A DNA stretch of 14,895 nucleotides from Rhizopus sp. PT2906. Lineage: Eukaryota; Mucoromycota; Mucoromycetes; Mucorales; Rhizopodaceae. The first letter of the stretch is position 1, and every line of letters begins with the position of its first letter. Below are positions 1-9,220 of this stretch, one piece after another. The translations under genes were made by a program, and so were the position numbers. The DNA is taken from positions 1 through 14,895 of the forward strand of contig JAMYHX010000729.1 of assembly GCA_025529335.1 (NCBI GenBank), given 5' to 3'. The notes beneath the pieces are model-generated. The model ran no database searches and was not told the DNA's origin. It saw only the letters and a list, made by a program, of their open reading frames with translations.

Positions 1-18
1 TTTACATTTCATGCAACA

Positions 19-144
19 TGAATTTTGTTCTCATCATGGGTGTATTTATTTTCGATCACAGGCGAATTTACTTTCCAAAAAGAGTGTATAACCTGAATTT
101 TGTTCTCGCGATGGGACGAATTTACTTTCTGGAAAGAGTGTACA
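19..144. repeat. Two-copy direct repeat beside a transposon end
   Basis: Two diverged copies lie head to tail. Each carries TGAATTTTGTTCTC followed by a CATGGG/GATGGG core and then CGAATTTACTTTC...AGAGTGTA. Copy 1 spans 19-90 and has about 22 extra bases (roughly 41-62) between its halves; copy 2 spans 94-144. Copy 2 runs directly into the left terminal inverted repeat that starts at 143. The copies are 75 bp apart and a frame open from 3 to 171 crosses both, giving peptides that share NFVL-MG and RIYF--RVY. This may be a fragment of an older repeat or element into which the transposon inserted. No function is assigned. Confidence 0.7.
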
Positions 145-169
145 CCTTTTACGAAAACAGATGGCACAC
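143..169 (+). repeat. Left terminal inverted repeat
   Basis: This 27-bp end matches the reverse complement of 1265-1290 over a 15-bp outer block (CACCTTTTACGAAAA) and a 9-bp inner block (ATGGCACAC), which are separated by CAG here and AA in the partner. TA precedes it. Confidence 0.8.
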
Positions 170-268
170 TTGAAAATTACGTATGACACATTAATCTAAA
201 ATGAGCTGGTAAATCTTTTTGGCACTCTTTTTCTTTTATTCATAAAATTATTTTCTAAACGAAATATT

Positions 269-1246
269 ATGTCTTTTAAAGTTTATTTCGAAGACGGCAA
301 AGGAAACGCCATGGATGAACATGGTTTAGAGCCTGTACAAATGGAAGTAGACGAAGAGGCATATTCTCTAGACGATGTTACCAATTATGATTTACATATG
401 TACCTGAAACTACCCGAAAAAGAAAAAAGAGCCCCAAATAAGCTTGTAGATCGACTAGAGGGAAAGGTCGATGACGATGTTGACAATTTAACTGAGAAGC
501 GAGGTCGAAAGCCACTTCTAAATGCGAATCATAAAGGATATCTTGAGAAATCATTTGGTGAAAACCCTTCAGTAACAATAGATCAAGCTATGGATAGCTT
601 GACTAATCAATTTGAAGATCTAAAAGTTAGTAAACAAACGGTCCGTGACTTCATGATAAATGAATGTGCATTGTCCTTCAAAAAAGTCTATTTCTACCCC
701 ACGGAAAGAAATTCTCTAGAAAAGATCCAGCAAAGATATGAGTGGGTTATCAATTGGTCAAAAACAGATTTAGACTATCAAAGTAATTGTGTTTTTATTG
801 ATGAAGCAGCATTCAATGTCAACCTTAAAAGAACAATGGGCTGGTCAAAGAAAGGAGAAAGAGTCATTGTAGAAATACCCACAACAAGGGCACAAACGAC
901 AACCATTTTGGGCGCTATATCGCCCCATGGAATCATCAACGTAAAAGTAAGAAGACCCTATCAATCTGCCTCAAAGAAGCGAAAATTACACACTGCTTCA
1001 TCGAAAACATCTGGATTTACTGTAATCAAAACAACAGGCACAGTTACTGGCCATTATTTTAATTTCATTGCTAGTACTCTTGATGTTTTGGACATGCACG
1101 AACGATTTAAGGGCTTTTACATTGTCATGAATAATGTTCCCATCCACAAGAATACTGACATTGAAAGATATATAATCAATAAAATAAAATGTGCCATAAC
1201 GAATTTGGTTACTGAGCCAAATAAAAATTTAATGTGTGCCAAATAA
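269..1246 (+). pseudogene. Tc1/mariner-like DDE transposase, catalytically broken and truncated
   Basis: The frame encodes 325 aa. After an acidic N-terminus comes a Lys/Arg-rich GRKP stretch (about 79-82) and a helical region to about 170, probably the DNA-binding part. The RNase-H-like core follows: FIDEAAFN at 177-184 supplies the first catalytic Asp (D178), and GW-KKGER at 191-198 and TTILGAIS at 211-218 are typical of this group. The second motif reads VMNNVPIHK (286-294), where the family normally has DN, so the catalytic Asp is Asn288 (codon AAT at 1130). The frame then ends after about 30 unlike residues. The expected PYSP-LNPIE-W segment with the third acidic residue is missing. The last ~20 codons run through AT-rich subterminal sequence, suggesting internal deletion. 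It is probably a dead copy. Confidence 0.8.
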
Positions 1247-1263
1247 AATAAAATAAAATAAAA
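1241..1263. repeat. AAATA-type microsatellite next to the right TIR
   Basis: A pentanucleotide run of about four and a half AAATA units lies between two copies of the motif AATGTGTGCC (1231-1240 and 1262-1271). A third, shorter copy (AAAATGTGCC) is at 1185-1194. The repeated motif is the inner part of the right terminal inverted repeat, so the run probably arose by slippage or duplication at the transposon end. Confidence 0.7.
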
Positions 1264-1264
1264 T

Positions 1265-1290
1265 GTGTGCCATTTTTTTCGTAAAAGGTG
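1265..1290 (-). repeat. Right terminal inverted repeat
   Basis: GTGTGCCAT, a T-run and then TTTTCGTAAAAGGTG form the inverted partner of 143-169. TA follows at 1291-1292. Confidence 0.8.
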
Positions 1291-1292
1291 TA

Positions 1293-2018
1293 TTTGATAC
1301 ATGTGAATAGAATAAACGCTCAGTTGATTCTCTTTACTACTTATGAGAAAACACGTTAGCCTTTGAAAGGTGTTCTATCAAAACCAAATAGCATGAATCC
1401 TGTGGAAACAATGTGACAATATATGCAGTTACATTCATACATTGGGAACGGGATTGCAAGATGCCAAGGTGTGCATTCGTTTAAATCTATGGTTTTACAT
1501 CGTTTACACATTGGAAACTGCTATGATATTCTTTATTCATAAGCAAGTCAATGAGAATAAAAGATGCTCTGATTTTTCTTCCAATTTTAGTATCAGTCGA
1601 TACAGATGTCCACATGCATCGCCTTGATTTGGGCTTTTTATCCAAATAAGGTATAAGCTTCCTTCTAGGGTTACATACTTCTCTGTTACATTTGATCCGA
1701 TACAAGCAGTAATAAATAATATTCATTCTATATACTCAGCGTCAGTTTAATGCAAGAGCTGCTGATGTATAGAAAAATGTACTTTTTTAGAAATATTGTC
1801 CTTTTATAACAAACTGTAAGTGTTGTTAGACGTAAATCGGAGAAAACAATTTATCTAGGATGTTTGTTGAATAATGAGCTCATCTCATTGGTATTGCTAT
1901 TGTTACAATATATCAGTCTTTGACGACCACAGTTACACGGTGTGAGATTCATCAAGAAGAAAATATCATCTCTTATCAAATTAGAAGTTTTTTTTTCTTG
2001 GTAAAAGATAAACACTAG
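1293..2018. other. AT-rich intergenic region with no convincing gene
   Basis: This region lies between the transposon and the transporter promoter. A minus-strand frame of 79 codons (1487-1726) and a plus-strand frame of 61 codons (1442-1627) overlap each other. Neither has a recognisable domain, a promoter or clear splice partners. The minus-strand frame has a basic stretch and could be a worn transposon fragment, but I cannot assign it to a family. Confidence 0.5.
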
Positions 2019-2026
2019 TATAAATA
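2019..2026 (+). promoter_or_regulatory. TATA box of the oligopeptide transporter gene
   Basis: TATAAATA lies 72 nt before the ATG at 2091, with a T-rich tract upstream (1988-1998) and a pyrimidine-rich leader downstream. The same spacing recurs before the exportin-1 gene. Confidence 0.6.
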
Positions 2027-2090
2027 TGACTCCTTTTCTCTTGTTTTGATTCTTGTCATCTTTTGAATTTCACATACTTTAATACCCTTC

Positions 2091-4424
2091 ATGACGTCGC
2101 AAGAAAGCATTACTAAAGATGATCTACACTCTGAAAAAAAGGAAGAAGAAATAATATATGAAAAAGAAACAAAGGACCAAGAGGAGTTCTGGCTTAAGAA
2201 TACAAGTGATGTGAAAGCTGACGAAGAGCTTGTCAAACATGATGACAATCATTACTTTAATGCGGATGAAACCGACCTTGCCATTGTAAACGAGATTGCT
2301 ATCACCGAGGATACCTCTAATGTTCCCATCATCACAGTTCGTGCTATTGTTGTTGGTGTGGTAAATTGAGATTATGAATAATTTGAAGGGCACATTTTAA
2401 CCTCCTTGTAGATTCTTTCCATCCTCTCCTCTTCTGTTTATCAACTCATGAGCTTTAAGCCAGCCGGTAGCAGCCTCAACAACTCATTTTTGTTGATTGT
2501 TGCCTATGTACTATGTGATGCATGGGCCAGGTATTTACCTCAGGGAGGATGGCTCAATCCTGGGCCCTTCAACTTTAAAGAACACACTTTTGTCTACATC
2601 ATGTTTGCGACTGCTAATGACTCTGCCTATGGTACAAATGTCTTATCGACACAACAGCTTTACTTTAACAGAACACCAGGGGTTGCTGGTTCAATCTTCT
2701 TCTTGTTCTCTACTCAGCTTATTGGTTATGGTATTGCTGGTCAACTTCGATCTTTCATGGTATATCCTGCAAGTGTAATCTGGCCTAGTACACTTCCCAC
2801 CGTCTCTGTCTTGAGTACATTTTGTAAAAACAGCACAGAAGCTAAATGGCGTACAAAATTCTTCTTTATCACATTCGGCATCATCTTTGTATACGAATTC
2901 ATTCCGCTCTACATGTGGCCGTTACTCAGTGGTTTCTCCATCGTCTGCTTGGCCAGTCGAAACAGTCAAGTTGTTCAGAACCTCTTTGGTGGCGTCGATC
3001 CTAACGAAGGCTTGGGCTTTTTGAATCTGTGCTTTGACTGGAATCGTCTAAACATGGCTGCTCCTTTGACATACCCTTGGTGGGTGCAAGCTAACTCCCT
3101 TATTGGTATTGGTCTCCTTTATCTTCTTGCACCCATTATGTATTATTGCAATGTATGGAACGCACAAAGTTTCCCGTTCTTGTCCAACAGTATCTTTCGT
3201 CTCTTTGACAACGGTACTGCAGATTATTATCCTCAGGATCAAGTCATTACAGCTGAAAACACTCTTAATGAAACTGCCTTGGCTGAGATTGGTCCTCCAG
3301 TCTACTCTCCTGTGTATGCCCTCAGCTATGTGTTTTTGAATGCGGGCATGAGTTCGATTATAACACACGTCATTCTGTTCTACGGAAAGGACATTTGGAA
3401 GTCCTTCCTCGTCGCTAAATCCAATATGAAGTCTGACAATCTTGATGTTCATATGAGGGAAATGAAGAAGTACCCTGAAGTTCCCGATTGGTGGTACTAT
3501 GTCATCTACGTCGTCGCTCTTGGTGTAAGTATCGGTGTCTCCTACGCTAACAACAGCGGTTTTCCTTGGTGGGGTACCATCTTTGCCGTCCTTCTTTCTT
3601 CTATCCTTTCACTCCCTCTCAACATGATCACTGCTATCACAGGTAGTTCTATCGGTTTAAACGTTTTTACTGAAATGATTGCTGGTTTTATCCTGCATGG
3701 TCAACCTATTTCCAATATGTATTTCAAAACGCTTGGTTTCAACACACTTTACCAAGCAGGTGGTCTTGCCAGAGATCTCAAGATTGGTCATTACATGAAA
3801 ATTCCTCCTCGTATAACACTCGCTTCCCAGTTTGCTGGTACTATTATTGGTGCTATCTTCAACTATGTTATCAACAAGGTGATTATCGAAACCAGAGGCG
3901 AGGACCTTTTAGTACCTGGAGGTACTAAGTTCTGGAGTGGTGTAAGTGGCCCTCAGACGATGAACTCTGCAGCAATGACTTGGGGCGCTATTGGTCCTGC
4001 CAATATGTTTGGTATTCAAACACGTTACTCTATCATCTTATGGGCTTTCCTCATTGGTCTTTTCTTGCCTATACCTTTCTGGCTCCTTCATAAAAAATAC
4101 CCCAAGGTTGGATTTGAATATATCAATGTGCCTATTATTCTTGCCAACGCCTGCGTATTGCCTGGTGGTACTTCCTCATACTTTTGGTGTTCTTATCTTA
4201 TTGCCTATATCTCTCAATACTATCTCAAGCGTCGCTATACAGACTGGTTTGCAAAGCATAACTATTTGCTTTCAGCTGCTCTTGACTCTGGAACGTCCAT
4301 CATGGTGTTCATCTTATCCATGGCTGTCCAAGGTGGTGCTAATGGCGAATCGTACAATTTCCCTACATGGTGGGGTAACAGACTAGACTTGCCACATACT
4401 GATTACTGCTGTGCTGACTGCTAA
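2091..4424 (+). CDS. Oligopeptide transporter, OPT family (PT clade)
   Basis: Two exons, 2091-2360 and 2412-4424, flank a 51-nt intron (GTAAAT...TTGTAG, phase 0) and join to 760 aa, within the usual size for fungal OPT proteins. The family brings small peptides, including tetra-/pentapeptides or glutathione, across the plasma membrane with protons; the substrate here cannot be read from sequence. Residues 1-80 form an acidic, Lys/Glu-rich cytoplasmic tail. Splicing restores the first membrane segment (TVRAIVVGV joined to ILSILSSSVY). The PT-clade hallmark NPGPFNFKEH is at 139-148. Many hydrophobic segments follow, with conserved stretches such as PWWGTIFAVLLS and GHYMKIPPR. The C-terminus has the common FPTWWGN motif and ends in a Cys-rich tail (CCADC). 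The acidic N-terminus supports the ATG at 2091; an ATG start at 2448 inside exon 2 would lose that tail and the first helix. No damage is seen, so it is probably active. Confidence 0.92.
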
Positions 4425-4473
4425 TCAATGGCTAACACTGCCCGGGAAATGATTTCAAAAATATCTTTATAGT

Positions 4474-4479
4474 AATAAA
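4474..4479 (+). terminator. Poly(A) signal of the transporter gene
   Basis: AATAAA lies 50 nt after the transporter stop codon in an AT-rich stretch, a normal position for a polyadenylation signal. Confidence 0.5.
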
Positions 4480-4616
4480 TTCATTGCTGTTATTAGTCAT
4501 ATACAACGTCAAATTCTAACTAGAGGCTCTGGTGTTTCATGCCAAGCTAGCAAAGAAACACATTAATGAGGTGTTATTTCAGACTAATCCTGCCATTAGA
4601 TTGTAGGAGAGTCTAG

Positions 4617-4805
4617 TTGACATGTTGTTTTCACAGTACAAAAGGCTATGAATTCACATTGCTGCTTCATTTAGCCAATATGCTTACTAGCCATGGTCAA
4701 TTTTATGTGGCAATATCTCAATCAGGGAAGCAGAAAAGCTTAGGGATTCTTTGCTGCAGATCTTCATCAACATGTGTATACATACAAAGAGAAGGGAGAG
4801 ATTGA
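4617..4805 (+). pseudogene. Relic of a PIF1/Helitron-type helicase C-terminal motif
   Basis: An open stretch of about 60 codons without a proper ATG start encodes LTSHGQFYVAISQ (codons near 4680-4721), followed by a stretch ending in SLGIL. PIF1-like helicases, including those of Helitron transposons, end with a block of the form F-HGQLYVALSR...L-IL (helicase motif VI). The preceding TKGYEF sits where NKSQGQTF is usual. The motif VI arginine is replaced by Gln (CAA at 4719). An in-frame stop lies just upstream (TAG at 4614-4616) and no other helicase motifs are found nearby, so this is a small non-functional remnant. The similarity is by eye from family knowledge, over about 40 residues. I see no clear Helitron ends, and nothing else in 4425-4970 beyond the poly(A) signal. 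Confidence 0.55.
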
Positions 4806-4971
4806 GTTCGTTTTGAACACAATGACTATTGGACTGTAAAGCTCTTGCAGCCCTTTAGGTAACGATATGATGTTCCCAAAGAATGACTTTTTTCAATCTC
4901 GATGATTGGCCCAAATTATCTTGTCCTTCCCCAATGGCATAAAATTCGTACTGTCAGTAACTGAATAGGGA

Positions 4972-4979
4972 TATAAAAA
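4972..4979 (+). promoter_or_regulatory. TATA box of the exportin-1 gene
   Basis: TATAAAAA lies 66 nt before the ATG at 5038. CCAAT pentamers occur at 4931 and 4990, and a pyrimidine-rich leader runs up to the start codon. Confidence 0.6.
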
Positions 4980-5037
4980 TAAAGAGACACCAATAGGGTC
5001 CTATTTTTTACATACTTCTTCTTTTCAACTTCATTCT

Positions 5038-8000
5038 ATGCAAATGGCAGAAAGTATTCTAGATTTCAACAAGGAGCTCGACATTGCTTTATTAGATCAG
5101 GTCGTACTGACTTTCTATACTGGCTCTGGTTCAAACGTAAGTTCTTTATATATTTAATATATCTTTCTAATAAAGAAAACTTCAAGCAACAAATGGCACA
5201 GCAATTATTGACACAATTTCAAGATCACGTTGATGCTTGGACTCGAGCTGACAAGATTCTAGAGCATTCCAATGTACCTCAGACAAAGGTAATTTCTTTT
5301 ATTTGCTGCATAATAAAAATAAAAAACAGAGACTAAATCCAATATACTCCAGTTCATCGCACTGCAGATCTTGGAGAAATTTATCACGACAAGATGGAAT
5401 ACATTACCAATAGAGACTAAGCAGGGTATATTATGAAGGAAAAAAGGAAGGATAGTAGACTAAGGGAATATGCATTCTTTATACTCAGCTATCCGCTATT
5501 TCATTGTTGATATGGTCATCAAATCATCCTCAGACGAGGCAACACTTTATAGCGAGCGTACGTTTATTAACAAATTGAACATGGTATTGGTTCAGGTAAA
5601 GGGCAATAAGCATTAGAAAACGGATGTGTAATCTTGCATACTAGATACTGAAGCAAGATTGGCCCTATCATTGGCCATCTTTTATCCCAGAAATCGTTGC
5701 TTCAAGCAAAACAAACATGGCCTTATGCGAAAATAACATGAACATTTTGAAGCTATTAAGGTAAATACAAATATCAATGCTCAAATCAGATGAACTTAGA
5801 ATAGACTAGTGAAGAAATATTTGATTATTCTGCCGAGCAAATGATACATTTGAAAACATCCAACCTTCGACAGTCGATTTGCAATGAATTCTCTGAAATA
5901 TTTCATTTATGTGTAGAAATATTAGATAGTGTATCAAAAGCAAGTCTGATCAAGGCCACTCTGGAGACACTGTTGAGGTTCTTAAGTTGGATTCCTATTG
6001 GCTATATCTTTGAAACCAACCTTATACAACTCTTGACCAAGGTAATATAGTCAAGGTAATGATTACCTTATTCTAACCAAAGGAGAGGGGGAATTTGTTA
6101 GTTTCTGGACATACAACAGTATCGTAATGTTACTTTGAAATGTCTTATGGAAATAGGCGGTTTATCGGGTATGGATGAATATAATGAAAAACTACTTTCT
6201 CTCTTTACACAAGTGATGGGATCAATCAATACTGCAATACCTTCCAACACAGGTAATTATTCAATAAATGATGTGAGAGATCTCTTTTGACAATTGCATA
6301 GATATTGCATCTCTATACGAAAATAGCTCTAATGACGATCAACAATTCATTCAAAACCTGGCCTTGTTTCTGACCAGCTTCTTGGAAGCACATGTAGAGG
6401 TATCAATACAGAGAATAACCAAAGTTATAATAATCCACTTGTTTTCTAATTAACTTAGATAGTTGAGAGAACACCAGAATGTCGTGATCTACTGAACAGT
6501 GCTCACACCCACTTAATCAGCATATCGCGTATTGAAGATCGTGAGGTGTTTAAGGTCTGCTTAGAGTATTGGACCAAGCTAGTGAGATCATTATATGATG
6601 AGGCCGCGAATCTAAGGCTGTATAACCACTCTATTCATCCAACTGAAGTGCGACCTTGGTCAAGGAAAAGCATTTATGTCGATATTCTTTCCAGTCTTCG
6701 TGTAGTCATGATTGAAAAGATGGTAAAACCAGAAGAAGTGTTGATCGTAGAGAATGACGAAGGAGAAATCGTCCGCGAGTTTATAAAGGAGAGCGACACA
6801 ATCATCTTGTACAAAAACATAAAGGAAGTGTTGGTCTATCTTACCAACTTGGACGTTGCCGATACTGAAATGATCATGACAAAAAAGCTGCAGCGGCAAA
6901 TGGATGGTAGCGAATGGTCTTGGCAAAACTTGAACAAGCTCTGTTGGGCCATTGGATCTATCTCAGGGGCAATGAATGTTGATACCGAAAAGCACTTTTT
7001 GGTGACAGTGATCAAAGATCTACTGAGTCTCTGTGAGCAGAAACGAGGAAAGGCAAATAAGGCAGTTGTTGCTTCGAACGTCATGTATTGTGTAGGACAG
7101 TACCCAAGATTCTTGAAATCCCACTGGCAGTTCTTGAAAATAGTCATTCATAAGCTGTTTGAATTTATGCATGAACCTCATGAAGGCGTACAAGATATGG
7201 CATGCGATACGTTTATCAAGATTTCACAAGAGTGCAGTCGACACTTTATTATTCAACAAGCAGGCGAAGTCTCTCCGTTTATCGATGAAATAATACATAA
7301 TATGGAAGATATCACCTGTCGCCTCACACCACAACAGGTAAAGGAAGAAATGTCTCTCTGAAATTGACTATCTGAATTGTAGAACAATGTTAGGTTCAAA
7401 CATTTTATGAGGCAGTGGGTTACATGATCTCAGCGCAGTCAAACAAAGTTATCCAAGAAAAGTTGATTACCAAGTTTATGAGTATACCTAATATGCTTGT
7501 AAGTGTATATATAAAAGGAGTAATAATAATCTCTATCACTGACGTACATGATATGTAGTGGCAGAATGCTATTCTCTCTGTGAAAAACAGTTCAATGATT
7601 TTGAAACAGACACAACAAGTCAAAGTTTTGACCAACATATTGAAAGTAAACATTGCTGCCTGCTCTTCCATTGGACATGGTTATATAAGTCAACTAGGTG
7701 TCATATATTCAGATATGTTGGAGCTATATCACACTGCCGAAATGATAATAATTCAATTACTTGCTGAGCAAGGTGTGGAGTCTTGAATTAAATGATAAAG
7801 TATTGCTACTCATTAGTTAATAGGAAATATTGCAGTCAAGACACCCAATGTTCGTGGATTGCGATCAGTGAGAAAGGATATTTTACAGCTTATAAACACT
7901 TTTGTGGGTTGTGCGACTGACCTTGACTCTATTCAACAAAATATGATCACTCCATTTTTTGAAGTTATTCTTACAAGCTACAGCAGTAGTCCAGATATTA

Positions 8001-9100
8001 TTAAAGAAGCTTATGTACTTGAAGTACTTGCAAACTTGGTAGATAAACTTGATGTACTAGTCTATTTTATAACATGTTTAAACCTGGTTATTCTGACTGA
8101 CTTGTATTAGACATTGATGATACCGCATATTCCCCTGGTGCTTGAATCCACATTTGAATCTACATTAAACATGATTACAAAAGACTTTACTGAATACTCA
8201 GAGCATAGAGAAGGGTTTTATCATTTACTGCGATCGATCAATCGACACTGTTTTCCAGGTATTCCATAATAGTGTTTTCAAGAGTCCCCCCTTCTCAGGG
8301 TCCACTGTGTATATACTTATCCATATTATAGCACTTCTTGAACTGTCACCTGATCGATTCAAGTTAATTATTGACAGTATTGTCTGGGGATTCAAGCACA
8401 CGCTGCGCCATATTGCGGATCTTAGCTTGGTCATATGTGAAGAACTGATACAGAATATCAACACAACTGATTCCGCCATTGCAGACGCATTCTATCAGTC
8501 TTATTACTTGAGTATCCTGCAGGATATATTCTTTGTTTTAACAGACGGAGATCACAAGAGTGGTATATGGACAAATGTACAATCATCATACTAAATCTAA
8601 TATAAGCTCTAAATAGGCTTCAAAGGGCAAACTGAGATGCTAGCTTTATTGTTTAGCTTGGTGACAACTAATTCAATAACCATGCCATTATACAATCCTT
8701 CAGAAATGACAGATGAAAACATGGACAATGTAAAGTTTTTAAAAGCTTATGTATCAACACTCTTACAGAATGCATTTCCGCATCTTAAAAGGTATCAATC
8801 GATGAGAAGTTGCTAAGGACGTCTAATTAATCTACTTCAATATATAGGGGGCAGATCACTGTTTTCATTGATGCTATGCTCGAATACAATAATACTCTTC
8901 CAAAATTTAAGCTAGAAGTACGCGATTTTCTCATTCAACTAAAAGAATTTGCTGGAGAGAACACGGAACTTTATTTAGAAGAAAAAGAAGCAGAAATAGA
9001 AAGAAAGAGAAAAGAGGAAAGAGAAAATGCTCTACGCATACCTGGTATGATCAAGCCCTCTGACTTGTCTCTCATGAAAGAAGATGAAGTTTTACAATAA
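5038..9100 (+). CDS. XPO1: Exportin-1 (CRM1/XPO1), nuclear export receptor
   Basis: Exportin-1 carries proteins with leucine-rich export signals out of the nucleus together with RanGTP. The gene has 16 exons: 5038-5136, 5187-5288, 5353-5425, 5489-5595, 5645-5760, 5810-6041, 6102-6252, 6302-6399, 6459-7337, 7394-7498, 7559-7772, 7824-8053, 8111-8258, 8332-8562, 8617-8791 and 8848-9100. All 15 introns are GT...AG, 49-73 nt. The product is 1070 aa; human CRM1 has 1071. Landmarks: MAESILDFNKELD at the N-terminus; DAWTRADKIL and an importin-beta-N-like region within the first ~110 residues; ILKQDWPYHWPSFIPEIV (Xpo1 domain); an acidic loop with ENDEGEIVREF; LCWAIGSISGAM; DLLSLCEQKRG with the export-signal-groove Cys at about 518; YPRFL; and a C-terminal HEAT region with HCFP, FAGENTELYLEE and a charged tail. 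Two in-frame ATGs (5038, 5044) are possible; the second starts directly at MAES, as in other CRM1 proteins. Confidence 0.95.
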
Positions 9101-9101
9101 A
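9096..9101 (+). terminator. AATAAA overlapping the exportin-1 stop codon
   Basis: The last codon CAA, the stop TAA and the next base spell AATAAA, so a canonical poly(A) signal overlaps the end of the coding region. With only 120 bp to the converging gene, a very short 3' UTR would suit. It may be coincidence. Confidence 0.35.
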
Positions 9102-9163
9102 GGATCCTGCTTTGCTTTTAAAAAGTGCATCAAAAAAAGTGCTTAGGCTTCACTTGATATTTG

Positions 9164-9169
9164 TTTATT
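9164..9169 (-). terminator. Poly(A) signal of the Sro7/tomosyn-like gene
   Basis: TTTATT on the plus strand is AATAAA on the minus strand, 52 nt beyond the stop of the minus-strand gene. Confidence 0.5.
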
Positions 9170-9181
9170 TACAACTAAAGA

Positions 9182-9191
9182 GGGGGGGGGG
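9182..9191. repeat. G10 homopolymer between two converging genes
   Basis: A run of ten G lies in the 120-bp gap between the exportin-1 stop and the Sro7-like stop. It stands out in AT-rich sequence and would read as C10 in the 3' UTR of the minus-strand transcript. Confidence 0.8.
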
Positions 9192-9220
9192 ATTATGAAG
9201 GGTATAGCAAATCAGACAAA

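Larger units (their letters stand above)
141..1292 (+). mobile_element. Decayed Tc1/mariner-like DNA transposon with TIRs and flanking TA
   Basis: An element of about 1.15 kb (143-1290) is bounded by near-perfect terminal inverted repeats. The left end reads CACCTTTTACGAAAA, then CAG, then ATGGCACAC (143-169); the right end (1265-1290) is its reverse complement except for the 2-3 bp spacer. TA dinucleotides flank it at 141-142 and 1291-1292, as expected for the TA target duplication of the Tc1/mariner superfamily. It encloses one transposase reading frame (269-1246). It is unlikely to be autonomous, because the transposase lacks its second catalytic Asp and its C-terminal third. A related intact copy elsewhere could still move it, since both ends look well kept. 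Confidence 0.8.

Noticed and set aside
40..61. GT...AG stretch that interrupts the first direct-repeat copy like an intron
   Set aside because: It is only 22 nt long, far below the 46-73 nt of the other introns, and it is simply absent from the second copy; an insertion or deletion is enough to explain it.
3048..3452. Minus-strand frame of 134 codons inside the transporter gene
   Set aside because: It is a shadow of the OPT coding strand, with no domain or promoter of its own.
6055..6067. Palindrome GGTAAT-G-ATTACC
   Set aside because: Short and inside an exportin-1 intron; expected by chance in sequence of this composition.
6836..7147. Minus-strand frame of 103 codons inside exportin-1
   Set aside because: It lies opposite the long, highly conserved exon 9; it is a shadow frame.
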